Shown: positions 33,791 through 43,334 of the stretch, piece by piece
Layout: every line of letters begins with the position of its first letter
Numbering within the stretch: position 1 is the first letter of the stretch
Source of the DNA: Cepaea nemoralis
Lineage: Eukaryota; Mollusca; Gastropoda; Stylommatophora; Helicidae
DNA: 64,000 bases
Assembly: GCA_014155875.1 (NCBI GenBank)
Contig: JACEFZ010028296.1
Coordinates: forward strand, 62,001 to 126,000
Reading direction: 5' to 3'
Program-made: the position numbers and the translations under genes
Notes under the pieces: model-generated
What the model was told of the DNA's origin: nothing
The model's input: only the letters and a program-made list of their open reading frames with translations
The model's database searches: none

Positions 33791-34690
33791 GAAGAGGAAA
33801 GGTAAGTAACAGATGTAGTCAGATTACAAACTCGATCTGTGTGAAGAGGAAATGAAGGAAAGAGATGTAAAAGAAATTGCCAAATTACAATCTCAATCCT
33901 TCTGAAGAAGAAAAGTAAAGGAACAGAAGTAGCCAGATTACCATTTCAAACTGTATGAAGAGGAAGGAAAGGAAAGTAAGAAAAGTAGCCAATGACAATC
34001 TGTCTTTATGAAAAAGAAATGGATGGAAGGGAAGTAACAGAAGTAGACAGATTACAATCTCTATCTTTATGAAAAAGAAATGAAAGCAAGGAATATAAGA
34101 TGTAACCAATTACAAACTCAATCTGTATGAAGGAAAAGGGTGATAAGAGAAGTAGTCAGATTACAATGTTAGTCTAAATAACATGAAGTAACCAGATTAT
34201 AAACTCAATCTGTATGATGAGGAAAGGGAAGTAGGCAGATCACAATCTCTGTTTTTATGAAAAGGAAATAAGGAAAGGGAAATTAGATAAATAACCAGAT
34301 TTCAATCTAATAAAGAGGCAATGAGGGAAAGGGAAAATGCCAGATTACAACCTCAGTATGTATAAAGAGGTCATGGAAGCAGCCAGATTACAACCTCAGT
34401 CTGTTTAAAGAGGACACGCAAGCAGCTAGATTGCAACCTCAGTCTGTTCAAAGAGGTCACAGAAGCAGCCAGATTACAACCTCTGTTAAAAAGGTCACGG
34501 AAGCAGCCAGATTACAACCTCAGTCTGTTTAAAGAGGACACGCAAGCAGCCAGATTACAACCTCAGTCTGTTAAAAGAGGACACGCAAGCAGCCTGATTA
34601 ATACCTCAGTCTGTTTAAAGAGACATGCAAGCAGCCAGATTACAACCTCAGTCTGTTTAATGAGGACACGGAAGCAGCCAGATTAGATAC
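33785..34690 (+). repeat. Minisatellite overlapping the 3' end of the EEP gene
   Basis: From about 34,130 to 34,690 a 42-43 bp unit is repeated (AGCCAGATTACAACCTCAGT plus CTGTTTAAAGAGGACACGCA), with older, more diverged units back to 33,785. The array reaches the stop codon of the minus-strand EEP gene (34,683-34,685), so it forms its 3' UTR. Confidence 0.85.
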
Positions 34691-35369
34691 TCAGTCTTGT
34701 GAAGACAATGAGGTGATCTGATGGAAACAATTCCTCAGGCAGCAATGAATAAATTAACTGAATACTATCATGGAAGAACCACCTCAACAATAGCAACAAC
34801 AACAGCAGTGAAACCAACATAAACAACAGCAGCAAGAAAGGAGGAAGCCTGCACAAACACAACAGCTTTGTGACTTTAATTCTATACTTTCGAGGCACTG
34901 TCGGAAAATTAAACAGATTTTTGTTAAACAAACAACAACGATACCCACAGATTTCCAGAATGTCTTCATGTCTTAATTTGGTGGATACAATTAAAATGGT
35001 TAAAACAGCATAAAACAAGACCAGGAGACAGGTTCCAAGAGGAATCACGAAGGCCAAAAATGACACAAATATAAAACTATTACACTCAGTACAATCTGGG
35101 ATATTACAATTATTCTGGTTTCCTCCTGAAATACAGATACCACATCTGCACGAGCCATGAGGTCCACAGTCTTGAAGACATGAATAACCTGATCGCCCCA
35201 TGAAAGCATCCAATGAAGTTTGTATGACAGACTTTGCACGACTGATGATAACATTTTGGTAGTAGTATTTTCTGTAGTCAGTTCCGTTGCCTGCCAGACC
35301 GGCTTGTTCCACAGTTACATTCCTGGAAACTAGAATTCTGTCAGGTCTGCTTTCCAGGCCAGGCATTGG
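34683..35369 (-). CDS. EEP membrane protein gene, exon 5 (last): Cys-rich and membrane part
   Basis: This exon opens after a TTTGCACTCTAG acceptor and continues in phase 0 from exon 4; the junction reads TFSN-MP-MPGLESRPDRIL, the expected end of an EEP fold. It then has a glycosylatable loop (NGT), a Cys-rich EGF-like segment CLQDCGPHGSCRCGIC (about 35,210-35,160), a first membrane helix (FVIPLGTCLLVLFYAVLTI, about 35,050-34,990) and a second (LLLLFMLVSLLLLLLLL, about 34,820-34,770). About 25 residues follow to the stop. The usual C-terminal Ser-Asp-His catalytic motif of EEP enzymes is not visible, so activity is uncertain. The family looks like an uncharacterised EEP ectoprotein; I give no gene name. 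Confidence 0.75.
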   Translation of the reverse strand, partial: PMPGLESRPDRILVSRNVTVEQAGLAGNGTDYRKYYYQNVIISRAKSVIQTSLDAFMGRSGYSCLQDCGPHGSCRCGICISGGNQNNCNIPDCTECNSFIFVSFLAFVIPLGTCLLVLFYAVLTILIVSTKLRHEDILEICGYRCCLFNKNLFNFPTVPRKYRIKVTKLLCLCRLPPFLLLLFMLVSLLLLLLLLRWFFHDSIQLIYSLLPEELFPSDHLIVFTRLSI

Positions 35370-35640
35370 CTAGAGTGCAAAAGAAAGAGATAAACACAAG
35401 TAAAACAATGTGTATGGAACAGAATTAAAGCAAACAAATTGCAGTAAAACTTTTGAGAACATGCATCTTTCATGGCACATAATACAGATATAAGTGGTCC
35501 ACCCTTTTGCAGCCACTAAAGAAGAAAATCCGAGCTTGTGAACTTAGATGTTACAGAAGGGTTCTTAAAATAGTGGACCAAGGAAAAGAAAAATGCTGAT
35601 GTTCTCTACAACTTTTATTTCAGTGGAATCTGATGTTTTG

Positions 35641-35642
35641 TA

Positions 35643-35674
<32 letters not shown>
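35641..35674 (+). repeat. Poly-C tract, about 34 bp
   Basis: An uninterrupted C run in intron 4 of the EEP gene. Confidence 0.97.
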
Positions 35675-35676
<2 letters not shown>

Positions 35677-35694
35677 GCACTTATTACTTTAACC

Positions 35695-36130
35695 CTTCCT
35701 CTCTCAGGCAGTTGTTGCATTACCACTTCCTCTCCCAGGCAGCTGTTGCATTACCACTTCCTCTCTCAGGCAGCTGTTGCATTACCACTTCCTCTCTCAG
35801 GTCAGCTGTTGCATTACCACTTCCTCTCTCAGGCAGCTGTTATTACCATTTCCTCTCTCAGGCAGCTGTTAATTTAATCCTTTCTCTCTCAGGCAGCTGT
35901 TAATTTATCTCTTTCTCTCTCAGGCAGTTGTTGCATTACCACTTCCTCTCTCAGGCAGCTGTTATTACCATTTCCTCTCTCAGGCAGCTGTTAATTTAAT
36001 CCTTACTCTCTCAGGCAGCTGTTAATTTATCTCTTTCTCTCTCAGGCAGCTGTTACTTTTAAATCTTTCTTTCCCAGACAGCTATTACTTTAACCCTTCA
36101 TGTCCCAGACAGTTGCTACTTTAACTCTTT
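35695..36130 (+). repeat. Minisatellite, about 31-bp unit
   Basis: Repeats of CTCTCTCAGGCAGCTGTTGC plus ATTACCACTTC, about 14 units, decaying towards 36,130. A 63-codon frame across it is not a gene. Confidence 0.9.
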
Positions 36131-36600
36131 ATTTGTGTTATGTATAGAATAACAAATAAGTATATTATGTTTTATGCATAGAATAAGTAATAAGTATATT
36201 ATGTTTTGTGTATAGAATAACAAATAAGTATATCATGTATCCAATAACTAATTAGCATATTACTTTAATCCTTCATGTCCCAGATAGTTGATACTTTAAC
36301 TCTTTATTTGTGTTATGAATAGAATAACAAATAAGTATATTATGTTTTATGCATAGAATAAGTAATAAATATATTACGTTTTATGTATAGAATAACAAAT
36401 CCCGGGAAGGTTAACCCGGTCAACAAATGCCCGCAGAAGTCGGATGTGTCGGCCTAACGGCGCAAGAACGCAGCTCTGCTGTAAACAGGCACAACGCAGT
36501 CACATCCGAAGAAAAAAAAATCTGGATGAACGCAGAAGAAGAAGAAGAATAACAAATAAGTATATCATGTATTCAATAACTAATTAGCATATAATGCACT
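36130..36600 (+). repeat. AT-rich tandem units around GAA-element copy 2
   Basis: Diverged copies of GTATAGAATAACAAATAAGT and TATATTATGTTTTATGCATA, period about 57 bp. The array is split by the element at 36,401-36,547. Confidence 0.7.
36401..36547 (+). mobile_element. Short GAA-tailed element, copy 2 (147 bp)
   Basis: Begins CCCGGGAAGGTTAACCCGG and ends GGATGAACGCAGAAGAAG. Exact TSD AATAACAAAT at 36,391-36,400 and 36,548-36,557, with the target in an AT-rich array. Confidence 0.9.
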
Positions 36601-36899
36601 GGCACCTTGCTGTCTTGACAGACGATAGTTTGTTACATTGTGCTTCAAAAAGGCATAATAACTACAACCCGTGGCGGTAGCGAATGTGACTGATCAGACC
36701 AATTCATGCTATACATGTTCGTCAACGATGGATGCATGTGAACACATGGTCATTTCCACCATCACACACCATCTCACGTCTCACACACTCAGTGATTTTT
36801 TCCCTCCATGCAACACGATCAGCGGCAAATTGCTCCCAAGGTGCAATATCAATGCCTGTTTCGATCATGTCCCGCGTATATACATCTTGTTATCGTAGT

Positions 36900-37137
36900 A
36901 GAGGCTGACCCCGAGATCTTTTACCCAATCTGTACTGTCAAATGTCATCTACTGCCTATAGTAACTTGCAGTGTAGGGCAGGGGGGTCTTGGGCCTGAGA
37001 AATTAAGGCCACCTGGCTAGTGCAGGTTAGGATTTTATTTTTGTCCCCTACAGAAAAAAATCCACACCTTACCGAGGATTCGATCGCAGGTCTCCTGAAA
37101 AACTCAGCATTCTTAACCACTCGGCCAGCCGCTTCTT
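36900..37137 (-). repeat. tRNA-derived SINE (SINE-E) inside the LINE
   Basis: The minus strand begins GCGGCTGGCCGAGTGGTTAA (A box) with GCGATCGAATCC (B box), a clear Ser/Leu-type tRNA-like head. The body reaches about 36,900, where LINE coding (KQALILHLGSNLPLI) resumes. Confidence 0.75.
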
Positions 37138-37681
37138 ACCATCTGTAATTCACCAAAAAGATATCCTTTGGTACTCTACAATCATCCATCATCCTAATAT
37201 GTCCTATCCATCTAAGTCTACGAAGACTGAGCATGGAATACACCGTCACACAACCTGATCTTTCCAATACTTCAGTATTTGTGATTTTGTCTTGCCACTT
37301 AATACCAAGTATTCTTTGCAGACACCACATATGAAAGCTGTTTAAACATTTCTTTTGGTGTGAGTAAGTTGACCAGGCTTCACTGCCATAAAGAAGAGCA
37401 CTAAGGACACAGGCTTGATAGACAAGGACTTTTGTTTTGGCGGTAATTTTCCTGTTCTCCCAGACTCTTTTTGTTTAACCTGCTCATTGTTGTTGCTGCC
37501 TTATCAATTCTGATGTTGATTTCCTGACCTAGGGATAATTTGCTATTTACCTCTGATCCTAGAAATGTAAAATGGTCTACTATCTCCAGTTCGGCGTCGT
37601 GAATAAAGGTTAATGGTACCCCATGTGCACCTTGTGACATAATCTATGACTTTTTTTTTGCTAATTGTCAAACCAGATTCA

Positions 37682-37834
37682 CCCGGGAAGGTTAACCCGG
37701 TCAACACATGCCTGCAGAAATTGGATGTCTCAGCCTAACGGCGCAAGAATGCAGCTCTGCTGTAAACAGAGACAATGCAATCACGTCCGAAAAAACTCTC
37801 TGGATGAATGCAGCAGAAGAAGAAGAAGAAGAAG
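37682..37834 (+). mobile_element. Short GAA-tailed element, copy 3
   Basis: CCCGGGAAGGTTAACCCGG start, CTCTGGATGAATGCAGC end with a GAA array. TSD AAACCAGATTCA (37,670-37,681) and AAACCAATTCA (37,835-37,845), one base different, within the LINE RT. Confidence 0.85.
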
Positions 37835-38297
37835 AAACCAATTCAGAACAAGCATTTGGGAATGCATATAGTAGACATTGTAATTCTTCCTCAGAGCGGG
37901 TCATAATTGCAGCATCATCTGCAAAAAGCAACTCTCTGATCAGTACCCTCCTAATTTTGATCTTGGCCTTCAAACTCTGAGCATTGTAAAGACCACCATC
38001 TGAGCGCGAGTGAATGTATATACCACCATCCTGATAATGAAAGGCATATTTCAGTAGAAGTAAAATGTATATTCCAAAGAGGGTGGGAGCTAGTACACAA
38101 CCTTGTTTGACTCCACTCTTGATTTCAAACTCTTCTCTCTTCTAAAGCTGCACCATCAAATTTTATTATACCCTTGCTGCCTGTGTGGAACGATTCCATA
38201 TTGGACAGAAGAGTTGACAGGCAGCCGATCTTCTTTACAGACCCTCACGTTCTACTCTGAACAGACCCTCACGACTGACCAAATCAAATGCCTTTGT

Positions 38298-38435
38298 CCC
38301 AGGAATGTTAACCTGGTTAAAAAACGCATGCTAAAGTCGGATGTGTTGGCTTAAGGGTTTTGGCCCAAGGGTGCCTAATGAGACACACCACAATTAAGTC
38401 TGAAAAAACACTCCGGATGAACGCAGAAGAAGAAG
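38298..38435 (+). mobile_element. Short GAA-tailed element, copy 4 (second subfamily)
   Basis: CCCAGGAATGTTAACCTGG start and CACTCCGGATGAACGCAG end. The middle (GGGTTTTGGCCCAAGGGTGC) matches the tail of the 4,181-5,849 element rather than copies 1-3. Exact 12-bp TSD AAATGCCTTTGT at 38,286-38,297 and 38,436-38,447. Confidence 0.9.
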
Positions 38436-38458
38436 AAATGCCTTTGTGAGATCGATGA

Positions 38459-38635
38459 CGTAAGATGGTGCATGATGGTGGAAATGACCACGTGTTCACA
38501 TGCATCCACTGTGAACGAACATTTACAGGGTGAATTGGCCTTATCAGTCACATTCGCTACCGTCATAGGTAAAAGTTATTATGCCTTTTTAAAGCACAAA
38601 CTATCGTCTGTCAAAATGGCAAGGTGCCAATGAAT
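38459..38635 (+). mobile_element. LINE 3' fragment with C2H2 finger, inverted inside the LINE
   Basis: The + strand reads VFTCIHCERTFTG, a stop, then IGLISHIRYRHR, a C2H2 finger typical of a LINE C-terminus, and ends AAGGTGCCAATGAAT. It is homologous to the 3' end of the surrounding LINE (36,600-36,790, other strand). 10-bp TSD AGATCGATGA at 38,449-38,458 and 38,636-38,645. Removing it rejoins the RT frame at FIDLTKAFD. Confidence 0.85.
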
Positions 38636-39878
38636 AGATCGATGAAGCAATAAACAGTGGTTGATTCTGTTCACAGCATTTTTCTTGCATTCTTCGCAAT
38701 GAGAATATCATATCAATGTTAGACCGATTCCATCAAAAGCCACACTGTGATTCCGGGTAGACTTGATCTCCCTGGACTTAAAAGTCTATGCAGAACAATT
38801 CTGGCAAATATTTTCCCAATGATACAGAGAAGTGAGATACCCCTATAGTTGTTACAGTAACTCTGATCCTCCTTGTTCTTGTACAGTTATGATCTTTGAA
38901 TCTTTGAAATCTTGTGGGACTTGTCCTTCTAGCCAGCATAGCTCTATTAGCTGGTGGATCTGTAGAGTGAGTGTGTCTTGCCCACTCCTGATAACCTCTA
39001 TTGGAATCCCATCCTTACCTGGAGCCTTGCCAGATGCAAGTTCATTAATAGCACATTTAACTTCTCTTATGGTGGGAAGTGTTTCCAGGTGGTCAAGAGT
39101 TGGCAGGGTGTCTATGGCATTGAGAGCATCATCCGTTAGTTTGGTCTTGCTTGAGTAAAGCTCCAAATAGTGCTCTACCCATCTGTCCATCTGCTGTTTC
39201 TGATCAGTGATGATTTCTCCAGTCAAGGTTTTCAGTGGTGCACGTCTTTTAATGATTGGACCGCAGGCCTTCTTTATCCCTTCATACATGCTTCTGATGT
39301 TTCCCTTATCACTTGCATTTTGAATGGACTCACATAACTTGATCCAATAGTCATTTGCACACTGTCTGGCAGCCTTTTGCACATCCTTCCTAGCTTGTTT
39401 CAGCTCACTGAGAGTGTTTTGCGTTGTCCTTTCCTTGTTTCTTAAGAGAGCTATCTTCTTTTTATCAATCAAGTGCTGCAGTGTCTGGCTGTTTACTGCA
39501 AACCAGTCCTGCTTCTTATGATCCACAGTGCCATAAACTCCTACCGCTGTTTTATAAAGAGTTTCCGTAAGTATATCCCACATTTCACTTGCTGTACAAT
39601 TTTCTGATGTATCAGTGGAAGCATCTTCAAGTTGCTGTTGGAACTCAAAGCACTTATCAGGATATTGGGTGTTCATATTATTATTCCTGGGGATAGATTT
39701 GTGTTATTAAATAAGGCAAATCTGGAAATTAAAAATTTAATGTCAATTTGTAAGGAGGGGCATGTCCTTGTTACTAAAACAAAAAGTACCGTGGCACTGC
39801 TCTGGTAGGTCTTGACATGATTACACCACTGGTGTTTGGTATATTTAAAAGTGAAAGTTAAAAAATACAAAACACTAC

Positions 39879-40078
39879 CATATTGCTAAAAGTCAGTCCG
39901 TCCTGTGTCCGTTTGCCAGCTGACAACCAAACATCTTTGAATATTCCACGAAGGGAGGCAACACTGCTACTTATAGAGCAAGCTGAATGTCTCTTTGATG
40001 TAAAGAGATCCACGGGGGCTTCAAAATCTGGGTAAACATTGAAGTCTCCCAGAATTACTATATTCTGACCTTGAAGTC
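39879..40078 (-). CDS. EEP membrane protein gene, exon 4
   Basis: Acceptor TATTTTACAG at 40,079-40,080 and donor AATATG|GTAGTG at 39,878. It encodes LQGQNIVILGDFNVYPDFEA, carrying the GDFN catalytic motif of EEP enzymes, and ends RTQDGLTFSNM. It enters after one base from exon 3 (phase 1) and leaves in phase 0, matching exon 5. Confidence 0.85.
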
Positions 40079-40299
40079 CTGTAAAATATAAATTAACAAA
40101 ATGTTTATATTCACTATCAATTATTAATAATTTGTGATAAGGGAAGTAATCTATGTTGTTTCTGATGAAGATCACTAAAATCTAAACATCAATTCGTTGT
40201 GTAGTGGTGTATCTTACTTTTGTCTTATTTTTACGTTACTATTATTTTTATAGTGTGAGTTTCATTTGTCAGATTTGCGTTCATTGAGTCACAACAAAC

Positions 40300-40680
40300 C
40301 TCTAAAACACAAACAAACCAAATCACAACAAATGTCTTCTTCAAGACTAACAAACCAAATCACAACAAATGACCCCTTCAAAATGAACAAACTAAATCAC
40401 AACAAATGACTAATTCAAGATTAACAAACCAAATCACAAGAAACAAACCTCTTTAAAACAAAGAAACAAAACCACTGCAAACAATCTCTTCAAGACAACA
40501 AACCAACCAAATCACAACAAACAACCTTTTCAGGACAAACCACAAGTAAAAAAATCACAACAGCAAACAATCTCTTCAAGACAAACCAAAATAAATCACA
40601 ACAGAAAACAATCTCTTCAAGACACACAAACTAAACCAAATCACAACAAACTACCTTTTCAAAATCAACAAAGAGCGACT
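40300..40680 (+). repeat. Degenerate tandem repeat, about 34-bp unit
   Basis: Repeats of AACCAAATCACAACAAATGA plus CTCTTCAAGAC in intron 3 of the EEP gene. Confidence 0.8.
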
Positions 40681-40690
40681 TCATAATTAC

Positions 40691-40792
40691 CAGTGGTGAT
40701 TTTTAAGACGTCAACTGCATTCTGGCACTGCTGTTGTCGGTCATAAGAGAAGTGGACGATGATAAAGTTAACAACATCTTTGATGTCCCGAG
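40691..40792 (-). CDS. EEP membrane protein gene, exon 3
   Basis: Encodes RDIKDVVNFIIVHFSYDRQQ then QCQNAVDVLKITT; VHFSYD is the central strand with the conserved His of the fold. Donor ACTG|GTAATT at 40,690 and acceptor TTAAG at 40,793-40,794, with a poor pyrimidine tract. An in-frame stop lies just upstream, so the exon cannot extend. Phase 1 on both sides agrees with exons 2 and 4. Confidence 0.75.
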
Positions 40793-41036
40793 CTTAATCG
40801 GATCTCCACTTGGATAGCAATTCGAGGATTGCTGTCAGAGCTGGAAACTTTTGTCATGCTGATAACGGATGACGATAATATTTGTTTTCGGCTTAATATT
40901 GCCACACCTGGAAGACATGAGTGACGAAAAATCAGTGTTTAATAAAGATTATTCTTGTTAGTGTCTTTCTACTTCTAAAAAAAAGAACTCAGTATTGAAG
41001 AAGACTGGTTATTAAGACAAATTGAACTGGGGAATA

Positions 41037-41191
41037 CCCCAGGAAGGTTAACCTGGTCAACAAATGCCCACAGAAGTCGGATGTGTCGGCCTAACGGCGC
41101 AGGAACGCAACTCTGCTGTAAACAGGCACAACGCAATCACGTACGAAAAAAAAAAAACTCCGGATGAACACAGAAGAAGAAGAAGAGAAGA
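41037..41191 (+). mobile_element. Short GAA-tailed element, copy 5
   Basis: CCCCAGGAAGGTTAACCTGG start, CTCCGGATGAACACAGAAG end. Exact 12-bp TSD AACTGGGGAATA at 41,025-41,036 and 41,192-41,203, in intron 2 of the EEP gene. Confidence 0.9.
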
Positions 41192-41715
41192 AACTGGGGA
41201 ATATGTACTATTTTAGGCATGTAGAAATACATTAATGGGAGCTGTAAATACTCTAGATAATTCAACTGTTTCCCAGGTTCATGTATTTTCATGCCCAGGG
41301 TTGTATTTTGTCTTGTCATTTGTCATGATTAGATTAGTGTCTCAGAAAGTGTTCTTCCAGTAGTATTTTGTTATGATCAGTTGTCATGATTGGATTAGCT
41401 TCTTGACTAGTGTTCTTCCAGTAGCATTTTGTCTTGATCAGTTTTCATGGTTACATTAGCTTCATAGCAAGTGTTCTTCCAGCAGTATGCCACTGCTTTC
41501 TTAACAATTCTGGTTATTTACCATCTTTGGTTCCTGAAGCCAGACATGAAGGTGGATCTGCTCCTACCTTTAAAGTCACAGTGGATGAGATTGATCCTCC
41601 TCATCCGCCAGCAGCTGTGTGCACTACTGAAGGGTGTACTTCTTATTATTGTATTCAGCGTAGCTTAGCTGCCCAGCCAAAGACAGTGCCCAGGGGTGTG
41701 GCTCTGCCGACGTGA

Positions 41716-42115
41716 ATAACATCATCATCAAGTGCCTTGCACACTGGCATGGGCAATCATGCTTTTACAGACCTTGTGATCTCCAACAGCATGTATCAAT
41801 TCATGCTCTGGCATCCCTCTTTGCCATAACACAAAGGTGTCAAGATTCTTCTCTCACTGTCTCCCTCTATTTATGTGTCCACAAATTTTGGCAGTTGTTA
41901 CAACATGTTCCAGTTTTTTTCTCTTCTCATAATGTGGCCCCAAAATATCGACTACCTCTTCTTGATTTTTGTTATAAGCTGTCTTTGTGTCATAGCTCTT
42001 TCAAAATAGTTAGATTACTAATTTTGGCTGTCCAAAGAATTTTCAGCATTCTTTTGTAAAGCCACATCTCTGAAACCGTTAGGGACGTTTTTGCTTTGTT
42101 TGCTAATTGTCCAGG
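41716..42115 (-). pseudogene. LINE C-terminal remnant with (GAT)n tail
   Basis: The minus strand shows a stop-broken TWTISKQTKQ, then VDILGPHYEKKKTGTCC, equivalent to the WT...K and YxGHxxR region of LINE tails. It ends CAAGGCACTTGATGATGATG, the same 3' end as the fragment at 49,416. Confidence 0.6.
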
Positions 42116-42136
42116 TTTAAATTAATATATGCAAGA

Positions 42137-42796
42137 TGTCAAGGTGTTGGATGATAGTAGGACCGACTAGTGACAGAAGAGGGGCAAGGACTAATAGGAC
42201 ATAGAGACAGGACCTCTATAAAGGTATAGACAGCACCCAAGCTAGGACATAAGAACAGTAATAAGACTAGACTCGGGTGGGGACACTAATGTGTTATAGT
42301 TAGGACAACAGAGGGACCGACCCGAGAACAGGGGCGGGTTACTATAGGTCACGGGGAATACCGTGACGACATAAAGTAGAATAGAACTTAGAGGGTAACT
42401 AGTGCTAAGATGACAGTGCTGTGTGCAAAGAGAACGGCACGCAGAGTTGTGAACCCCACGAGGGAGTTTTGACCACGTAGGCAAGCAACAACCTGAGCTG
42501 CCTCAGACAGGGCACTGGATGGCCTTCCGACTTAACGTAATGTTGTTCGGAAGCCATTATCTATAGTTGTGAATGCATGTGATGTTACCGAGAGAGTGAC
42601 CGTGTTTGCTAATGTAGATATATAGATATATTGTGTGTCGAGTGGCGAATATAATGATGTATCAGGCAGATAATGCCTTGTGTTGATTATCAGGCTTGCC
42701 TGAAAATAAACTCCGTATAAAAATATCTGTACGAGCTGAAGTTATTTGAGGTACGGATGATGTTGCCTGATTGTGAGTAAACATAAGACTGTGACA
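42137..42796 (+). mobile_element. Solo LTR (660 bp)
   Basis: Begins TGTCAAGG and ends CTGTGACA (terminal TGTCA/TGACA inverted repeats). It is flanked by the exact 5-bp TSD CAAGA at 42,132-42,136 and 42,797-42,801. It has a TATAAA at 42,217 and an AATAAA at 42,705. No gag-pol coding is adjacent, so it is a solo LTR left by recombination between two LTRs. Ty3-like from the TGTCA start; inferred. Strand is chosen from the TATA/AATAAA order. Confidence 0.8.
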
Positions 42797-42886
42797 CAAG
42801 AATACAATTTAAAAAATATATATATACAAAGCCTGACAATCAGCAAAATCCTAAACACAACATTCACTTTCCCAAAGCCTACATAC

Positions 42887-43079
42887 CTTCCTGTCTCCAC
42901 TCATTGCTATAGACATCCCTGTCAATGGCAACAACTCCTGCAGGCTTCACCACAGCCCACTTGTATTCTGGCAATAGCATCTTAAATTCATCAATCTGAG
43001 ATGACATGATGGCGGGATGCTCCCTCTCAGCCAGCCGCACTTCTTGGAAAGCTATAATATCAATGGCATTTTCCCTGAT
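42887..43079 (-). CDS. EEP membrane protein gene, exon 2
   Basis: Acceptor TGTTTTCATAG at 43,080-43,081 and donor AGGAAG|GTATGT at 42,886. It encodes IRENAIDIIAFQEVRLAERE, with the conserved catalytic Glu (FQEVR) of EEP enzymes, and then LLPEYKWAVVKPAG. It enters in phase 0 from exon 1 and leaves in phase 1. Confidence 0.85.
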
Positions 43080-43334
43080 CTATGAAAACAGTGATAACAA
43101 ATTTAGTCTCTACACTTGTCAGGGCAAAGAAAGGAGAGTGGGCAAGAGAACTGGGGTTACTCAACCTCAATTTTGTAACCTAGGATATATGAAGACTTCA
43201 AACTTCTCAATTTTAAAGCAGAATCTTCCATGGACTTACTATGCCATCATCATCATAATCTGATAAACATGGGATTACTATACAATCATCATCATCATCA
43301 TCATGTGCTATGCTGATAAACACTGGTCAGTTTT

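Larger units (their letters stand above)
37138..39676 (-). pseudogene. LINE reverse transcriptase, interrupted
   Basis: 39,676-38,852 encodes the pre-RT region and RT start (KAPGKDGIPIEVIRSG; then EGQVPQDFKDSKI). The frame then degrades through NNYRGISLLCIIGKIFARI and QEKCCEQNQPLF. After two insertions it resumes at TKAFDLVSREGLF (about 38,290), VKQGCVLAPTLFG (about 38,110) and the catalytic LLFADDAAIM (about 37,930). The C-terminal part is FTFLGSEVNSKLSLG (about 37,570) and LRRLRWIGHIRMMDD (about 37,220). LINE family type: RT with the LFADD box and C-terminal zinc finger. Stops and frameshifts make it inactive. Confidence 0.85.
36600..39690 (-). mobile_element. LINE in intron 4 of the EEP gene, 5'-truncated, with nested insertions
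   Basis: A minus-strand non-LTR element running from about 39,690 to 36,600. It is broken by a GAA element at 38,298-38,435, an inverted LINE 3' fragment at 38,459-38,635, another GAA element at 37,682-37,834 and a tRNA-like SINE at about 36,900-37,137. Its 3' end has a degenerate C2H2 finger (VFTCIHR...GLISHIRYRH, about 36,750-36,680) like the one at 38,500. Confidence 0.8.

Noticed and set aside
33464..33805. Plus-strand frame
   Set aside because: Antisense shadow of the RNase H LINE fragment.
36900..37137. tRNA gene on the minus strand
   Set aside because: A and B boxes are present, but no full cloverleaf or acceptor stem is formed and a SINE body follows. The same applies to the other tRNA-like heads.
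41434..41715. 93-codon frame in EEP intron 2
   Set aside because: No recognisable domain, two frames overlap, and it is on the strand opposite to the gene; it could not be the missing EEP exon.
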